This document shows positions 34,606-43,528 of a stretch of DNA of 57,325 nucleotides, piece by piece. The stretch is from Terriglobia bacterium. GTDB lineage: Bacteria; Acidobacteriota; Terriglobia; Bryobacterales; Bryobacteraceae. The notes beneath the pieces are model-generated. The model had not been told where the DNA came from. It saw only the letters and a program-made list of their open reading frames with translations, and did no database searches. How positions within the stretch are numbered: position 1 is the first letter of the stretch; every line of letters begins with the position of its first letter. The DNA lies in assembly GCA_020073615.1 (NCBI GenBank), contig JAIQEX010000027.1:1-57325 (forward strand), given 5' to 3'. The position numbers were made by a program, and so were the translations under genes.

Positions 34606-36570
34606 TTACCGCTTCACCACCGTGAGTGTAACTTGCGACGGATACTCAGCGGAGTGATGCACGGCATTCTGCGCCACCACGCCTTTTACTTCGTCGTAGT
34701 TCTTGCCGCCGGTGTTCATGTTGCGGTCGAATCGCGGGAAGTTACTACTCGATACTTCAATTCGAATGCGATGGCCGGCCGCGAAGTAATTGCTGGTGGT
34801 CATGGGCTGCAGCGTCACCTGGTACACCTTGCCCGCTTCCAGCCACGCCGGCGGCTGGTCGTATCCGTTGCGGTATCGCAGGCGTTGAATCGTCTCGTCC
34901 AGATTGTAGGCGGCGCCGTCGGGATAGACGTCGAGCACCTTTACGGTGAAGTCGGTATCTTTCGCATCGGAGGAAACGTAGAGCGTGGCGCCGATGGGTC
35001 CGCTCGCTTCCAGCCCCTCCTGGAGGGGCTCGGACGTATAGACCAGGATATCGGGACGCGCCTCCATCTTGCGCTGATCGAAGGCGCCGCCAGTGACGGC
35101 GTTGCCCGTGCAGCAGACGTTGCCGCCGTAGGAGGGCACCGGGTCCATGGGGTCGTAGGTGAAGCTGTCCGCGTGGTCCGCGCCGGAAGCGGCTGCCGTG
35201 AGCGCGCCATCGCCGGTCAGGCTGTTGGCCTTTCCGCTGCTTTCCAGGAAGTAAGTCATGGGCCGCGCACCTTGGGGGGGCCATGTCTCCGCTGTCTGCC
35301 ACTTATTCATACCCATGGTGTAGTAACGTACCTTGGGCATGGTTTCGAGTATGTGGTTGTTTTCCCCCTTCAGGAAGTAATCGAACCAGCCGTAAGTGAG
35401 CTCGTCGTAGTTGAGACGCGCATCGCCCACGTTGCGCTCGCCCACCACGGTATTCTCCGTGGCGCGTTTGTAGCCGCAGTGCAGCGTGGGCGCGATTACC
35501 GCATATTGCTGGTTGGCGATCTCGCCCCTGGCGGTCTGGCGCACGTGGTTGTACGCGGCCAGGTTCGGCCCGATCGACACGTCGTACCACGACATGAACC
35601 AGAATCCGGGCACATTCACCGGCATATCGTCGTGCCACAGGCCGCCGCGGTACCACGCCGGATCGTTGGGCGTGCGCTTGATCATGGCGCCGCCGGTCGA
35701 GACCTCCATGCGGTCGGCGAAGATGCCGTGCGGCCCGTCCACCGCCTTGATGATGTCCATCTCGGGAAGGTGCCGCAGGGCCTGCGACCAGTCCACGGGG
35801 GGCAGTTGTTGCGCCAGATCGAAAGCTTTGGATGCGCGGACCAGGTCGTCCTGGGAGGTGTTGGGCGGGAACATGGGCCGCACCTGGTTCTGCTGCCCGT
35901 AGAGCCAGGCGATGAACAGCATCTGGACGGCGCCGCCGCGATACCAGTTCCCCTGCTCGAAGTAGGGGCCGACGCGTCCCACGCCGGCGCCGAATCCCTG
36001 CGGGATCATGGCGGCGAAAGCCGGGTTGCCGAGCGCGGCCACGCCCAGTTGCCACTCGGCCGTCGAAGAGCACCCGATGGTGCCGACCTTGCCGTTCGAC
36101 CACGGCTGCGCCGCCATCCACGAAATGGCATCGTATCCGTCGGTGCGCGGGGGACCCAGAATGTCGTAGTTGCCTTCCGAGAAGAAGTGGCCGCGCTCGT
36201 TCATGTCCACCCAGGCGTATCCGCGTTTGATGGCGGCCAGGCGGGCGTTCATGTCGGCCGGCGCGCCGCCGCGCACATCCCAGTAGTTGAAGTTGTACGG
36301 CGTTCGTACAAAAATGATGGGGTACTTCTTGGAGGTGTCGCGGGGATGGTAGACGTCGGCCGCCATGTGCTTGCCATCGCGCATCGGCACCATCACCTTG
36401 CGCTCGATAATGGCGAGGTCTTCGAGCTCCTTTTCGGCCGCAGTCCGCGTAGCGACGAGCTGCGGGTTCATTCCGCCGCGTTGTTGTGCCGGCGCGCGGG
36501 TGATGACGGTTACGGCGAGGCCCGCCGCCAGGAGCACGGCGAGCGCGGCAACCGATGGTTTCGCATTCAT
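34606..36570 (-). CDS. CocE/NonD-family alpha/beta hydrolase (peptidase S15-like)
   Basis: A 654-residue exported hydrolase with a signal peptide ([20 protein letters not shown]). The X-Pro dipeptidyl-peptidase/CocE catalytic domain includes [12 protein letters not shown] and the nucleophile in [13 protein letters not shown] near residue 165, later [17 protein letters not shown]. The C-terminal jellyroll domain ([19 protein letters not shown]) is also characteristic. Members cleave esters or Xaa-Pro peptides; the substrate here is unknown. It lies nine bases before the SBBP gene on the same strand. Confidence 0.92.
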   Translation of the reverse strand: MNAKPSVAALAVLLAAGLAVTVITRAPAQQRGGMNPQLVATRTAAEKELEDLAIIERKVMVPMRDGKHMAADVYHPRDTSKKYPIIFVRTPYNFNYWDVRGGAPADMNARLAAIKRGYAWVDMNERGHFFSEGNYDILGPPRTDGYDAISWMAAQPWSNGKVGTIGCSSTAEWQLGVAALGNPAFAAMIPQGFGAGVGRVGPYFEQGNWYRGGAVQMLFIAWLYGQQNQVRPMFPPNTSQDDLVRASKAFDLAQQLPPVDWSQALRHLPEMDIIKAVDGPHGIFADRMEVSTGGAMIKRTPNDPAWYRGGLWHDDMPVNVPGFWFMSWYDVSIGPNLAAYNHVRQTARGEIANQQYAVIAPTLHCGYKRATENTVVGERNVGDARLNYDELTYGWFDYFLKGENNHILETMPKVRYYTMGMNKWQTAETWPPQGARPMTYFLESSGKANSLTGDGALTAAASGADHADSFTYDPMDPVPSYGGNVCCTGNAVTGGAFDQRKMEARPDILVYTSEPLQEGLEASGPIGATLYVSSDAKDTDFTVKVLDVYPDGAAYNLDETIQRLRYRNGYDQPPAWLEAGKVYQVTLQPMTTSNYFAAGHRIRIEVSSSNFPRFDRNMNTGGKNYDEVKGVVAQNAVHHSAEYPSQVTLTVVKR

Positions 36571-36625
36571 GGGGGGATCATAGCACGGCGGCCTGCGGCC
36601 ATCGCCGGCTTTCCCACGTTTTCGA

Positions 36626-37852
36626 TCACATCGCGCGCTGAGTCTCGATGGGTTGCGGGGCCACGCCGCCTTCCCTATAAATGCATCGGCCGCGTTTCAT
36701 GGTCATGTAGACCGTGTTTCCGCCGAAGTGCTGGCCCAACTCGCGGTAGTCGCGAATGCCGAGGATCAGCAGGTCGGCCTGCTTGCCGGGTTCGAGCGAG
36801 CCGGCGCGCTGCGCGAAACCAAGCGCATGGGCGCCGTTGATGGTGGTGGCGGAGATGGCCTCGGCGGCGGTCATTCCCATTTGCAGGCAGGCCAGTGCGA
36901 TCACGGTTTGCATGTTGAACGCGGGCGTATGATGCAGGTTGAAATTTGTGGCCAACGCGACGGCCACGCCGGCATCGATGAGGGCGCGGGCTGGCGCATA
37001 GCGGCCGCCGCCGTTGAAGGAGACGCACGGCAGCAGGGTGGTCATGGAAGCGCACCCGGACAGGAGCACGGCCTCCTCGCTGGTGGCGTGCTCGAGATGA
37101 TCGATGCTCGCCACCAGTGGACCGACGGCCGCCGTGACCGGGGCGGCGCGCGTGAGGCGATCACCATGGATTTTGCAGGAGAAGCCCAGAGCGCGGGCGG
37201 CCTGGAGATAGCGCGCGAAATACTCCTGGTGGGCGGGGTCGGCATCCCAGACGACATCGGCGCAGCGCGCCAAGCGGCGGCGGCGGATCTTGGGCAGCAG
37301 GTCGGTGAAGACCCACTCGGCCGCGGCTTTGGTGGTGCGGTCCGGTTCCTGGTCCGGCAGGCGGAAAAGAAAGGTCGGCACCACGTCGAGCGGGTCGCGC
37401 TTGAGGTGGGAAAGGACGCGCAGGATCTTGATCTCCGCACTCTCATCCGGCCCGCAGCCCGTCTTGGCTTCCACGGTGGTGGTGCCGTGGCGGGCCATGG
37501 CGTCCAGGTAGACGCGCGCCCGTGCCTCCAGACGCTGGCCGGTGGTGGCGCGGACCACCTTGGCCGCATGCTCCTCGTCCTCCGGGACCGTCCCCGGCGC
37601 GGGGAACAGGAGATGCGTGTGGCTGTCCACGAAACCGGGCATCACGACGCGCCCGGTGGCGTCGATCTCGGTCGCCTCGCGGGCTCCGGCCAAGTTCTCC
37701 ACGCGGCGGCTGGTCCCCACCTCCTCGATCACGCCGTCGCGGATCAGCAGCGCGCCGTCGGGAATGATGCCCAGGTCCCGAAGTTCGGTTCCCCGGCGGG
37801 CGGTCCTGGGGCCGCGCAGGGTCAGAAGTTGCCGCGCCCCGCGGATTAGAAT
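36626..37852 (-). CDS. Imidazolonepropionase-like amidohydrolase with unusual start and altered metal ligand
   Basis: An amidohydrolase of about 400 residues. [11 protein letters not shown] holds the HxH metal ligands, [11 protein letters not shown] a third His, and HLEHATSEE a fourth. The C-terminal part ([20 protein letters not shown]) matches HutI-like enzymes. Family homology starts at [14 protein letters not shown], yet no ATG/GTG/TTG precedes it before a stop; the best candidate is ATT at 37852. The first ordinary start, GTG 37732, would remove about 40 residues. In the place of the family's metal-binding Asp (ALATDFN) it has Asn (ALATNFN, codon 36946-36944). It may be inactive or altered in chemistry. 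No other hut genes are near. Confidence 0.8.
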   Translation of the reverse strand: MLIRGARQLLTLRGPRTARRGTELRDLGIIPDGALLIRDGVIEEVGTSRRVENLAGAREATEIDATGRVVMPGFVDSHTHLLFPAPGTVPEDEEHAAKVVRATTGQRLEARARVYLDAMARHGTTTVEAKTGCGPDESAEIKILRVLSHLKRDPLDVVPTFLFRLPDQEPDRTTKAAAEWVFTDLLPKIRRRRLARCADVVWDADPAHQEYFARYLQAARALGFSCKIHGDRLTRAAPVTAAVGPLVASIDHLEHATSEEAVLLSGCASMTTLLPCVSFNGGGRYAPARALIDAGVAVALATNFNLHHTPAFNMQTVIALACLQMGMTAAEAISATTINGAHALGFAQRAGSLEPGKQADLLILGIRDYRELGQHFGGNTVYMTMKRGRCIYREGGVAPQPIETQRAM

Positions 37853-37937
37853 CGTGCCCGTTGGTAGATGAGGGCCTATCGTAAGATCAGTCCTGGAAGT
37901 ACTGATACATTAGTTCTAATATGTTTAAGAATACCAC

Positions 37938-38729
37938 ATGACAAGAAAAAATACACCTCCCGCGGGTGGCACCCTAAAGACCCTGGAAAGAGTGTTTTCC
38001 AAGGCAGGTGTGGGTTCCCGTACGGATGCCCGAAGTTGGATCGGGGCGGGCAGGGTGCGTATAAACGGTAAGATCGTCCAGAATCCCGACCATTGGGTGA
38101 ACCTGGAACGGGACCGCATTACGTTGGACGGCAAACCCTTAGGGTTCGCCACCAAGACTTACCTTCTGCTGTACAAACCGAAGGGCTACCTGACCACGTG
38201 GCGCGATCCCGAGGGCCGCCCGACGGTCTACGATCTTGTGCCCGCCGGAACCTGGCTATCGCCCGTGGGACGGCTCGACCTGGACACCAGCGGCCTGCTG
38301 CTGATGACCAACGACACCGCGTTCGCCGAGCGCATCGCCAACCCGGACCACAAGGTTCCCAAGACGTACGAACTGAAGGCGGCGACCCTGCTGAGCGACG
38401 AGCAGATCGAGCAGTTGCGCCGCGGCGTCGAGCTCAGCGACGGGCCCACGCGGCCGGCGGAGGTACGGCGCCTGCGGGATGGCGCCCGGCGCACCCACCT
38501 GGAAATCATCGTCGCGGAAGGACGAAACCGGCAGGTGCGCAGAATGATCGAGGCGGTAGGCAGCAGGGTGATGAAGCTGGTGCGCACGGCCATTGGACCG
38601 GTACGCATCGGAGACTTACCGATCGGCCAATGGCGGGAGTTGACGGCGCTGGAGATCGCGGCACTGGGCGGCGCCGGCCGTGCTCCTACTTCGAGTACCA
38701 GCGCAGGCCGGCGAAAGCGGAGCCCATGA
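37938..38729 (+). CDS. RsuA/RluB-family rRNA pseudouridine synthase
   Basis: A 263-residue enzyme. Residues 15-60 are an S4 RNA-binding domain (RVFSKAGVGSRTDARSWI), followed by the catalytic domain with GRLDLDTSGLLLMTND, whose Asp near residue 117 is the active-site nucleophile, and the C-terminal RNRQVRRMIEAVGSRVMKLVR. It converts a uridine of ribosomal RNA to pseudouridine; whether it is RsuA, RluB or another subgroup is not decided. Its last 44 bp overlap the end of the convergent outer-membrane gene, and its final residues (after about 250) are low-complexity and may be an extension of the family domain. Confidence 0.93.
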   Translation: MTRKNTPPAGGTLKTLERVFSKAGVGSRTDARSWIGAGRVRINGKIVQNPDHWVNLERDRITLDGKPLGFATKTYLLLYKPKGYLTTWRDPEGRPTVYDLVPAGTWLSPVGRLDLDTSGLLLMTNDTAFAERIANPDHKVPKTYELKAATLLSDEQIEQLRRGVELSDGPTRPAEVRRLRDGARRTHLEIIVAEGRNRQVRRMIEAVGSRVMKLVRTAIGPVRIGDLPIGQWRELTALEIAALGGAGRAPTSSTSAGRRKRSP

Positions 38730-39744
38730 TGTTGTGCATGTAGAAGTCCTGCTGGGTCGACGTTTTGAAGTGAAATGCCTTGCCCCCCACGCGCAGCTCG
38801 AAGTGCCCGAAGCGAATGTTGGCGGAAGCATCGGCATCCCAGATGGTGGTGTGGCGGGGAATGGTGAACCCGCTGGCATTGGCTTCCAGGCGGAAATACT
38901 TGGAGGCGTAGTGAGCCACGCCCAGGCCAAAGCTCGGCGAGATAAACCATTTCGATTGCTGCGCCGCGAAGCTGATCGGGTTCCCGTTGGCGTCGGTCAG
39001 CAGGTTGCCGGAACTGTCGGTAGTGGGCAGAAAGGGCCCATCGAACGCCGACCGGAAGTTGACGTACTGCAGTTGCCACAGGGTCTTCAAGCGGAACCGG
39101 CGGCTCTCCACGGGGAAGGGCCAGGTGAGGTATTCAAACGAGATTTTCACGTTCTGCAGCCGGTAATTGGTGGTGACGAAGGTGCCGGCGGTGTAGGTCT
39201 GGTCGAGGACCGTAATGTCGTGGCCGGTGGTGAAATTTCCCGCGGCCCGCGATTCGAAGTAGGCCACCCGTAATGTGTTGTGGGCGCCCGCCGCCATGCC
39301 GATTTCGCCCCCTTGGGCAATTTTCGGCTTGCCCAAAAATTGCAGCTTCGAGGGGTTGGTGAACAGCGACGCGCGGCCCTTGTCGAAGCCGGGCTCCTCC
39401 CTCGGAAACCATCCGCTTACGCCCACAAACCATCCCATTTCGCCAGGCATGCGGACATCCGGCAATTTGGGCGGCGGCGGGGGAGGCTGCTTGATTAATA
39501 CCGACCGCCCCGGCGGAGCTTGCGTATCGGCCGGCGGGGGAGTCTGCGGCGGCGGAGTTTGCGGCGGCGGAGTTGCTGGAGGCGCAGTCTGCGGCGGGGG
39601 AGCGGCTTGCGGATCGGGCGCCGCCTCGGCGGCGTCCGCGGGCGGCGGCGCGGCGGCGGGTTTCCTCTCCTGCCCCCGTGCAGGAGCCGCTCCAGCCGCC
39701 AGCAGAAGGCAGGTACAGATAAAGCCGGTTGAACGTTTCGTCAC
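38686..39744 (-). CDS. Outer-membrane beta-barrel protein with proline-rich N-terminus
   Basis: A 352-residue exported protein. After a signal peptide (FICTCLLLAAGAAPARG), residues 30-95 are Pro/Ala-rich with a repeated TPPPQ unit, encoded by a GC-rich DNA repeat near 39535-39605. Residues 100-352 alternate hydrophobic and polar positions with frequent aromatic residues and end with FAGLRWYSK, a typical barrel terminus. It likely spans the outer membrane, with the proline-rich arm crossing the periplasm. Its 3' end overlaps the convergent pseudouridine synthase by 44 bp. Confidence 0.82.
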   Translation of the reverse strand: MTKRSTGFICTCLLLAAGAAPARGQERKPAAAPPPADAAEAAPDPQAAPPPQTAPPATPPPQTPPPQTPPPADTQAPPGRSVLIKQPPPPPPKLPDVRMPGEMGWFVGVSGWFPREEPGFDKGRASLFTNPSKLQFLGKPKIAQGGEIGMAAGAHNTLRVAYFESRAAGNFTTGHDITVLDQTYTAGTFVTTNYRLQNVKISFEYLTWPFPVESRRFRLKTLWQLQYVNFRSAFDGPFLPTTDSSGNLLTDANGNPISFAAQQSKWFISPSFGLGVAHYASKYFRLEANASGFTIPRHTTIWDADASANIRFGHFELRVGGKAFHFKTSTQQDFYMHNIMGSAFAGLRWYSK

Positions 39745-39804
39745 TTACACCTCATCCAGAAATTCCCATTAGCCAGCAACTTCGACCGCGGGCAGACCCC
39801 GATT

Positions 39805-39844
39805 GCACCCTTCAGTCCAAAACGCCGCGCGCTGTTCGCTTCCT
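39805..39844 (+). repeat. ~40-bp imperfect direct repeat, left copy
   Basis: The sequence from GCACCC to GTTCGCTTCCT recurs at 41143-41181 with about six differences including one gap. The two copies bound a 1.3-kb segment that carries the DUF6680 gene. Confidence 0.6.
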
Positions 39845-39958
39845 TCTATTTTGCCTCAACAGAGTGCGTTCCCGCACCGGCATTTCGCCACCCTCCATGT
39901 CGCCGCGGCGGCACAGGTGTAGAATCGTCAGCCCATGTGTTCAACGCGGGGCTTTTTT

Positions 39959-40186
39959 TCACTTGGGCGTACTCTTTGGACTTGCACGCTGGGCAGCGTA
40001 GGGATATGACAACGCCAGTAGCTTGCGCGTGCCTGACTCAGTTCTCAACTCGAAAATCATGATCAGATCCTCCACGGCGTTCAGGGACGTGTTCCCCTTC
40101 TGCTGTTGAAGCCGACGCTCGGACTTACCCAACTGTTTTTCGGTACTTGTGATCTCAATTCTCTGGCTCAACTGCTGATGCGGCAA
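39959..40186 (-). CDS. Possible small ORF downstream of the DUF6680 gene
   Basis: A 75-codon frame (STEKQLGKSERRLQQQKGNT in the middle, then DLIMIFELRTESGTRK) overlaps the DUF6680 gene end by 32 bp. Composition is plausible for a charged helical protein, but no homologue is recognised and the start is uncertain. The rest of 39745-40154 shows only the left direct repeat and a weak 5-bp stem followed by a T-run at 39930-39959. Confidence 0.25.
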   Translation of the reverse strand: MPHQQLSQRIEITSTEKQLGKSERRLQQQKGNTSLNAVEDLIMIFELRTESGTRKLLALSYPYAAQRASPKSTPK

Positions 40187-40802
40187 GCGGGTCTGTAACG
40201 ATCCTTACCGGATGGGGCTTCGTACCCGACAGGTATTCCATCAATAACTTTCGCAACTGAGCCTGCTCTTTGGCCTCCTCCTCCGTAGCAGCTTGCGCCA
40301 CAATTGGAAACGCAGCCTTACCCGTAAAGATGTTCACGAGCCCGGTTCGGATGACGTTTTGGTCTTGCTCAAGGTTTCCGTGAGCTACTGGCAAATAGAC
40401 ACTGTTCTTTATATGGGTTTTGTCGAAATCGTAGCCCAGGCTGTTCGACATCTCGTACAGAAGGTCAACGAAAAGCTCGGTCTGCCGCATTCCCCAAGCG
40501 CCCGCAGCGTCGGATTCGGGTCGAGTGTCCAGGATGTCCAAGTATTGTTTCCACGCTTCCCGAACAGCTTTCTCCTTCGGCCCCCCGCCGTAGAACTCAA
40601 GATCAATCATGTTGAGAGCCTGGACGTGTTCTGTCGAGACACGAGCCGCACGAGTTGCCATGAGGGTTCGGAAGACGTACTGCTTACCCTTTCGCTTTGC
40701 TTGCCGCCGTTCGACCCATTTTTCCGCTTGAACGGCGGCTACCGGTCCTGTAAACAGCGTCACGAATATGAGGAGGCCTTCGGCAATGGTCATCGGCTTC
40801 AC
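40155..40802 (-). CDS. DUF6680-like membrane-anchored protein
   Basis: A 215-residue protein with one N-terminal transmembrane segment (EGLLIFVTLFTGPVAAVQAE) followed by a basic stretch (EKWVERRQAKRKGKQYVF) and a helical cytoplasmic domain with WGMRQTELFVDLLYEMSNSL. This layout fits the DUF6680 family of unknown function. Base composition is clearly lower in GC than the neighbours and the gene lies between the copies of a ~40-bp direct repeat, which suggests transfer. It may be an accessory or defence-related gene; that is inference only. Confidence 0.7.
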   Translation of the reverse strand: MKPMTIAEGLLIFVTLFTGPVAAVQAEKWVERRQAKRKGKQYVFRTLMATRAARVSTEHVQALNMIDLEFYGGGPKEKAVREAWKQYLDILDTRPESDAAGAWGMRQTELFVDLLYEMSNSLGYDFDKTHIKNSVYLPVAHGNLEQDQNVIRTGLVNIFTGKAAFPIVAQAATEEEAKEQAQLRKLLMEYLSGTKPHPVRIVTDPLAASAVEPEN

Positions 40803-41142
40803 CGCATTCAGGGGTTTCCGTTACCACTCGAAATCCTAGGGAGATCCATTTTGATTCTCCGTCCCAGTTCCGGTTTGGAGGCGGAATCCGTGAAGACACA
40901 TTCTAAAGTCGAAAAAGGAGCTTCGCTTTCTATTCGCCGTAGAGCATTGATTCCACTAATAGATAAACTTCTTGACGTTACCCAATATATGGGGTCAAGG
41001 CGCAGTTGATGGAGCGTCTGCTTTTCGGGGATCCGAGTGGGGTTGCGCACTCGGCTGTGCGCCCCGCTTGGATGTTCCTCTCTCGCGATTCTGTTGGGTG
41101 TGCTACTGCTGAGAGAGCTTAGGACGAGGGTAGACTCCGGTA
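40803..41142. other. Gene-free stretch before the right direct repeat
   Basis: I see no credible gene in these 340 bases on either strand. The stretch is of lower GC content than the flanks, as is the DUF6680 gene. It probably contains the promoter of that gene (reading left), but no clear -35/-10 pair could be picked. Confidence 0.4.
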
Positions 41143-41181
41143 GCACCCGTCAGTCTAAACGCCACGTGTTGTTCGCTTCCT
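41143..41181 (+). repeat. ~40-bp imperfect direct repeat, right copy
   Basis: This copy matches 39805-39844 (about 85% by eye). It ends about 32 bp before the ATG of the ECF sigma gene, so it could instead be a shared upstream regulatory sequence, since the left copy stands about 60 bp before the start of the outer-membrane gene in the opposite sense. Confidence 0.6.
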
Positions 41182-41213
41182 CTCTTGTCAGCCCACGCGC
41201 CCACGCCGGGAAA

Positions 41214-41813
41214 ATGGTAACCTTTTCCGGTTCCGGCGGTATTCCATTACGTAAGCGGAGGCAAGTGGAAGACGAACAGCTCATGCAGGAGGTGAAGGCG
41301 GGCGATGTGGGAAGGCTCGAACTGTTGTTCGACCGCCATCACCGGGCGCTGTTCCATTTCTTCCTCCACCTCACGGGCAACCGCGCGGCGAGCGAAGACC
41401 TGGTGCAGGAAGTGTTCTTCCGCATTTTGAAGTACCGGCACACGTACCAGCCGGGTACTTCCTTCCGCTCCTGGATCTTCCAGGTGGGCCGCAACGCCCA
41501 TCTGGACTACGCGGGCCGCCATAAGGCGGAGGTGACCATGCCGGAAGAAGTGGTGGAATTCCGATCGTCGGAGACGGCCCCGGACCGGCAGGCCCAGAAC
41601 CGGCAGCAGACGGTGCTGCTGCGGCGCGCGCTCGCGGCCCTGCCGCGCGAGAAGCGCGAGGTGCTGGTGATGAGCCGGTTTCTGGAGTTGCGGTACGAAG
41701 AGATCGCCTCCGTCCTGAAATGCGAGGTGGGAACGGTCAAGGTGCGGGTGTACCGGGCGCTGCGCGACCTGAGCGACCGGTTCTTCGCACTGAGTGGGGA
41801 GCGAGCATCATGA
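41214..41813 (+). CDS. ECF-type RNA polymerase sigma factor
   Basis: A 199-residue sigma-70 family protein. Region 2 (LELLFDRHHRALFHFFLHLT, then AASEDLVQEVFFRILKY and FRSWIFQVGRNAHLDY) and region 4 (LAALPREKREVLVMSRFLEL, then YEEIASVLKCEVGTVKVRVY) are complete, with no region 3: the extracytoplasmic-function type. ATG 41214 is used here, but a GTG at about 41268 with GGAGG just upstream is a credible alternative that would keep both domains. The stop overlaps the anti-sigma ATG (ATGA). It probably controls the downstream four-gene set. Confidence 0.93.
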   Translation: MVTFSGSGGIPLRKRRQVEDEQLMQEVKAGDVGRLELLFDRHHRALFHFFLHLTGNRAASEDLVQEVFFRILKYRHTYQPGTSFRSWIFQVGRNAHLDYAGRHKAEVTMPEEVVEFRSSETAPDRQAQNRQQTVLLRRALAALPREKREVLVMSRFLELRYEEIASVLKCEVGTVKVRVYRALRDLSDRFFALSGERAS

Positions 41814-42646
41814 GTTGCGAACGAATGCGCGAGCAGATTCCGGAATGCCTGGCCGGCCGATTGGACGACGCCGCGCGCGAAAGATTCATCGCGCATCTGG
41901 ATACCTGTTCAGCCTGCCGCGCCGAGGTGGCGCAGTTGGGCGTGGTGTGGCGGGGACTGGAGTCCCTCCCCCTGCCCGAACCGGACGCGGCCATGCGCTC
42001 CCGTTTCCTGGAGGTGCTGGAAGCTTACCAGGCGGGAATGCAGCAGGCGCAGGAGCGCGCCATCGTATCGGCGAAACGCAGCGGGCGGATTTTCGCCTGG
42101 TGGCCCACGCGCACCGCGTGGCAGGCGGCGATGGCGGCCGCGCTCGTGATCGTGGGCGGTCTGACCGGCCGCTATCTTGCCGCGCCGCGGGCCGCGGCTC
42201 CCGCCGCAACCACCGAGGTGGCGCAGCTCAAAGGACAGGTGGAAAACCTGCGCCAACTGGTGGCGCTGTCGTTGTTGCAGGAGCAATCGCCCAGCTCGCG
42301 CATTCGCGGCGCCAGCTACAGCGACCAGATCGCCCAGCCCGACCGGCAGGTGCAGCAGGCGCTGCTCCACACCATGAATCACGATTCCAACGTGAACGTG
42401 CGGCTCTCCGCGGTGGATGCGCTGGAAAAGTACGCCGCCAATCCGGAAATCCGGCGGGCGCTGGTGGATGCCGTGCCGGTGCAGGATTCCCCGCTGGTGC
42501 AGATCGCTCTGATCGACCTGCTGGTACAGATCGACGACCGGGACGCCCTGGCGGCGTTTCGCAAACTCGCCCGTGAGCCGCAGGTGGACGCCGACGTCCG
42601 CCAGCGCGCCACATGGGCCATCGGGAAACTGGAGGTGCCGAAATGA
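41810..42646 (+). CDS. Zinc-finger anti-sigma factor with transmembrane segment and HEAT-like C-terminus
   Basis: A 278-residue membrane protein. Residues 1-40 are a zf-HC2 anti-sigma domain (CERMREQIPE, then HLDTCSACRAEV with HxxxCxxC). A transmembrane helix is near residues 105-125 (AAMAAALVIVGGLTGRYLAA), followed by a short coiled coil (VAQLKGQVENLRQLVALSLL). Residues 185-275 hold two or three HEAT-like repeats (VNVRLSAVDALEKYAANPEI, SPLVQIALIDLLVQIDD), unusual for this class and placed outside the membrane. It should hold the sigma factor inactive until an envelope signal is sensed. It overlaps both neighbours by four bases. Confidence 0.88.
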   Translation: MSCERMREQIPECLAGRLDDAARERFIAHLDTCSACRAEVAQLGVVWRGLESLPLPEPDAAMRSRFLEVLEAYQAGMQQAQERAIVSAKRSGRIFAWWPTRTAWQAAMAAALVIVGGLTGRYLAAPRAAAPAATTEVAQLKGQVENLRQLVALSLLQEQSPSSRIRGASYSDQIAQPDRQVQQALLHTMNHDSNVNVRLSAVDALEKYAANPEIRRALVDAVPVQDSPLVQIALIDLLVQIDDRDALAAFRKLAREPQVDADVRQRATWAIGKLEVPK

Positions 42647-43506
42647 AGAAGCTGATCGCCCTGGCGCTGGTTGTCTTTCCGGCCCTGGCATTGGACCACG
42701 ACGACGACCGCGACTGGCGGCACGAGGAGCAGGAGACCATTCGCCGCTCGTTCAATGTTTCCGCCGGATCGGGGGCCAAGAAGCTGCTGGTCGATAACTT
42801 CTCCGGCTACGTGCACGTGACCGGCGCCAGCGGTGCCGAGGTGCAGGTCACCATCCAGAAGCACATACGGGCGGAATCCACCGAAGCGGTGGCGGAAGCC
42901 AAGCGCGACGTGAAGCTCGATATTTCGCAGCAGGGCAATTCCGTGCGCCTGTACGTGGACGGCCCGTCGCGCTCGTCCCACGGCAACAACTACCGCGGCG
43001 ACCGTTACTACGGCTACCGCGTCCAGTTCGACTACGACATCCAGGTACCGCCGGACACGGAGCTGGTGCTGAAGACGTTTAACCGCGGCAATATCGAAGT
43101 GAAGGGCACGTCGGGCGATTTCGAGGTGCACAATTTCAACGGAGGAATCGACCTGCAGGAGATGGGCGGCTCCGGCTCGGTCAACACCTTCAACGGACCG
43201 GTGAAGGTCGCCTTCACCCGCAACCCGGCGCACGAGGCGACCTTCAAGACCTTCAACGGTTCCATCGACGTCTATCTGCAACCGGGCCTCGACGCCGACC
43301 TCCAGTTCAAGACGTTCCACGGCGGCGTCTATTCGGATTTCGATGTGACTACCCTTCCGTCGGTGGTCAGCGGCGAGATCCAGAGCGGCCGGTTCGTGTA
43401 CCGCTCCTCGGACCACGCCACGAAGGTACGCGCGGGTAAGGGCGGGCCGGCGATGTCGTTCGACACCTTCAACGGCTCCATCCGCCTGCACTCCAAAGGT
43501 CAGTAA
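42643..43506 (+). CDS. Exported DUF4097-type beta-solenoid protein, FNG-repeat
   Basis: A 287-residue protein with a short signal peptide (MKKLIALALVVFPALALDHD). The middle and end consist of short strand repeats marked by FN-G turns: FNRGN, FNGGI, FNGPV, FNGSI, FHGGV and FNGSI at intervals of about 20 residues. This is the DUF4097 (putative adhesin) right-handed beta-solenoid pattern. The N-terminal HDDDRDW segment is acidic. The ATG overlaps the anti-sigma stop. It is probably a target of the sigma factor and located at the cell envelope. Confidence 0.85.
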   Translation: MKKLIALALVVFPALALDHDDDRDWRHEEQETIRRSFNVSAGSGAKKLLVDNFSGYVHVTGASGAEVQVTIQKHIRAESTEAVAEAKRDVKLDISQQGNSVRLYVDGPSRSSHGNNYRGDRYYGYRVQFDYDIQVPPDTELVLKTFNRGNIEVKGTSGDFEVHNFNGGIDLQEMGGSGSVNTFNGPVKVAFTRNPAHEATFKTFNGSIDVYLQPGLDADLQFKTFHGGVYSDFDVTTLPSVVSGEIQSGRFVYRSSDHATKVRAGKGGPAMSFDTFNGSIRLHSKGQ

Positions 43507-43528
43507 GAAGTAGGAAAAGGATACTGCG

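Noticed and set aside
32728-36840. A 1370-codon open frame on the plus strand opposite the SBBP and CocE genes
   Set aside because: It is antisense to two well-recognised proteins, is Arg/Gly/His-rich and has no domain; long antisense frames are common in high-GC DNA.
39535-39605. GC-rich short repeats that might suggest a CRISPR or VNTR locus
   Set aside because: They encode the TPPPQ repeats of the proline-rich arm of the outer-membrane protein; no spacer structure is present. No CRISPR array was found anywhere in the window.
39930-39959. A 5-bp stem followed by a seven-T run
   Set aside because: The stem is too short, the loop too long, and no plus-strand gene ends just before it.
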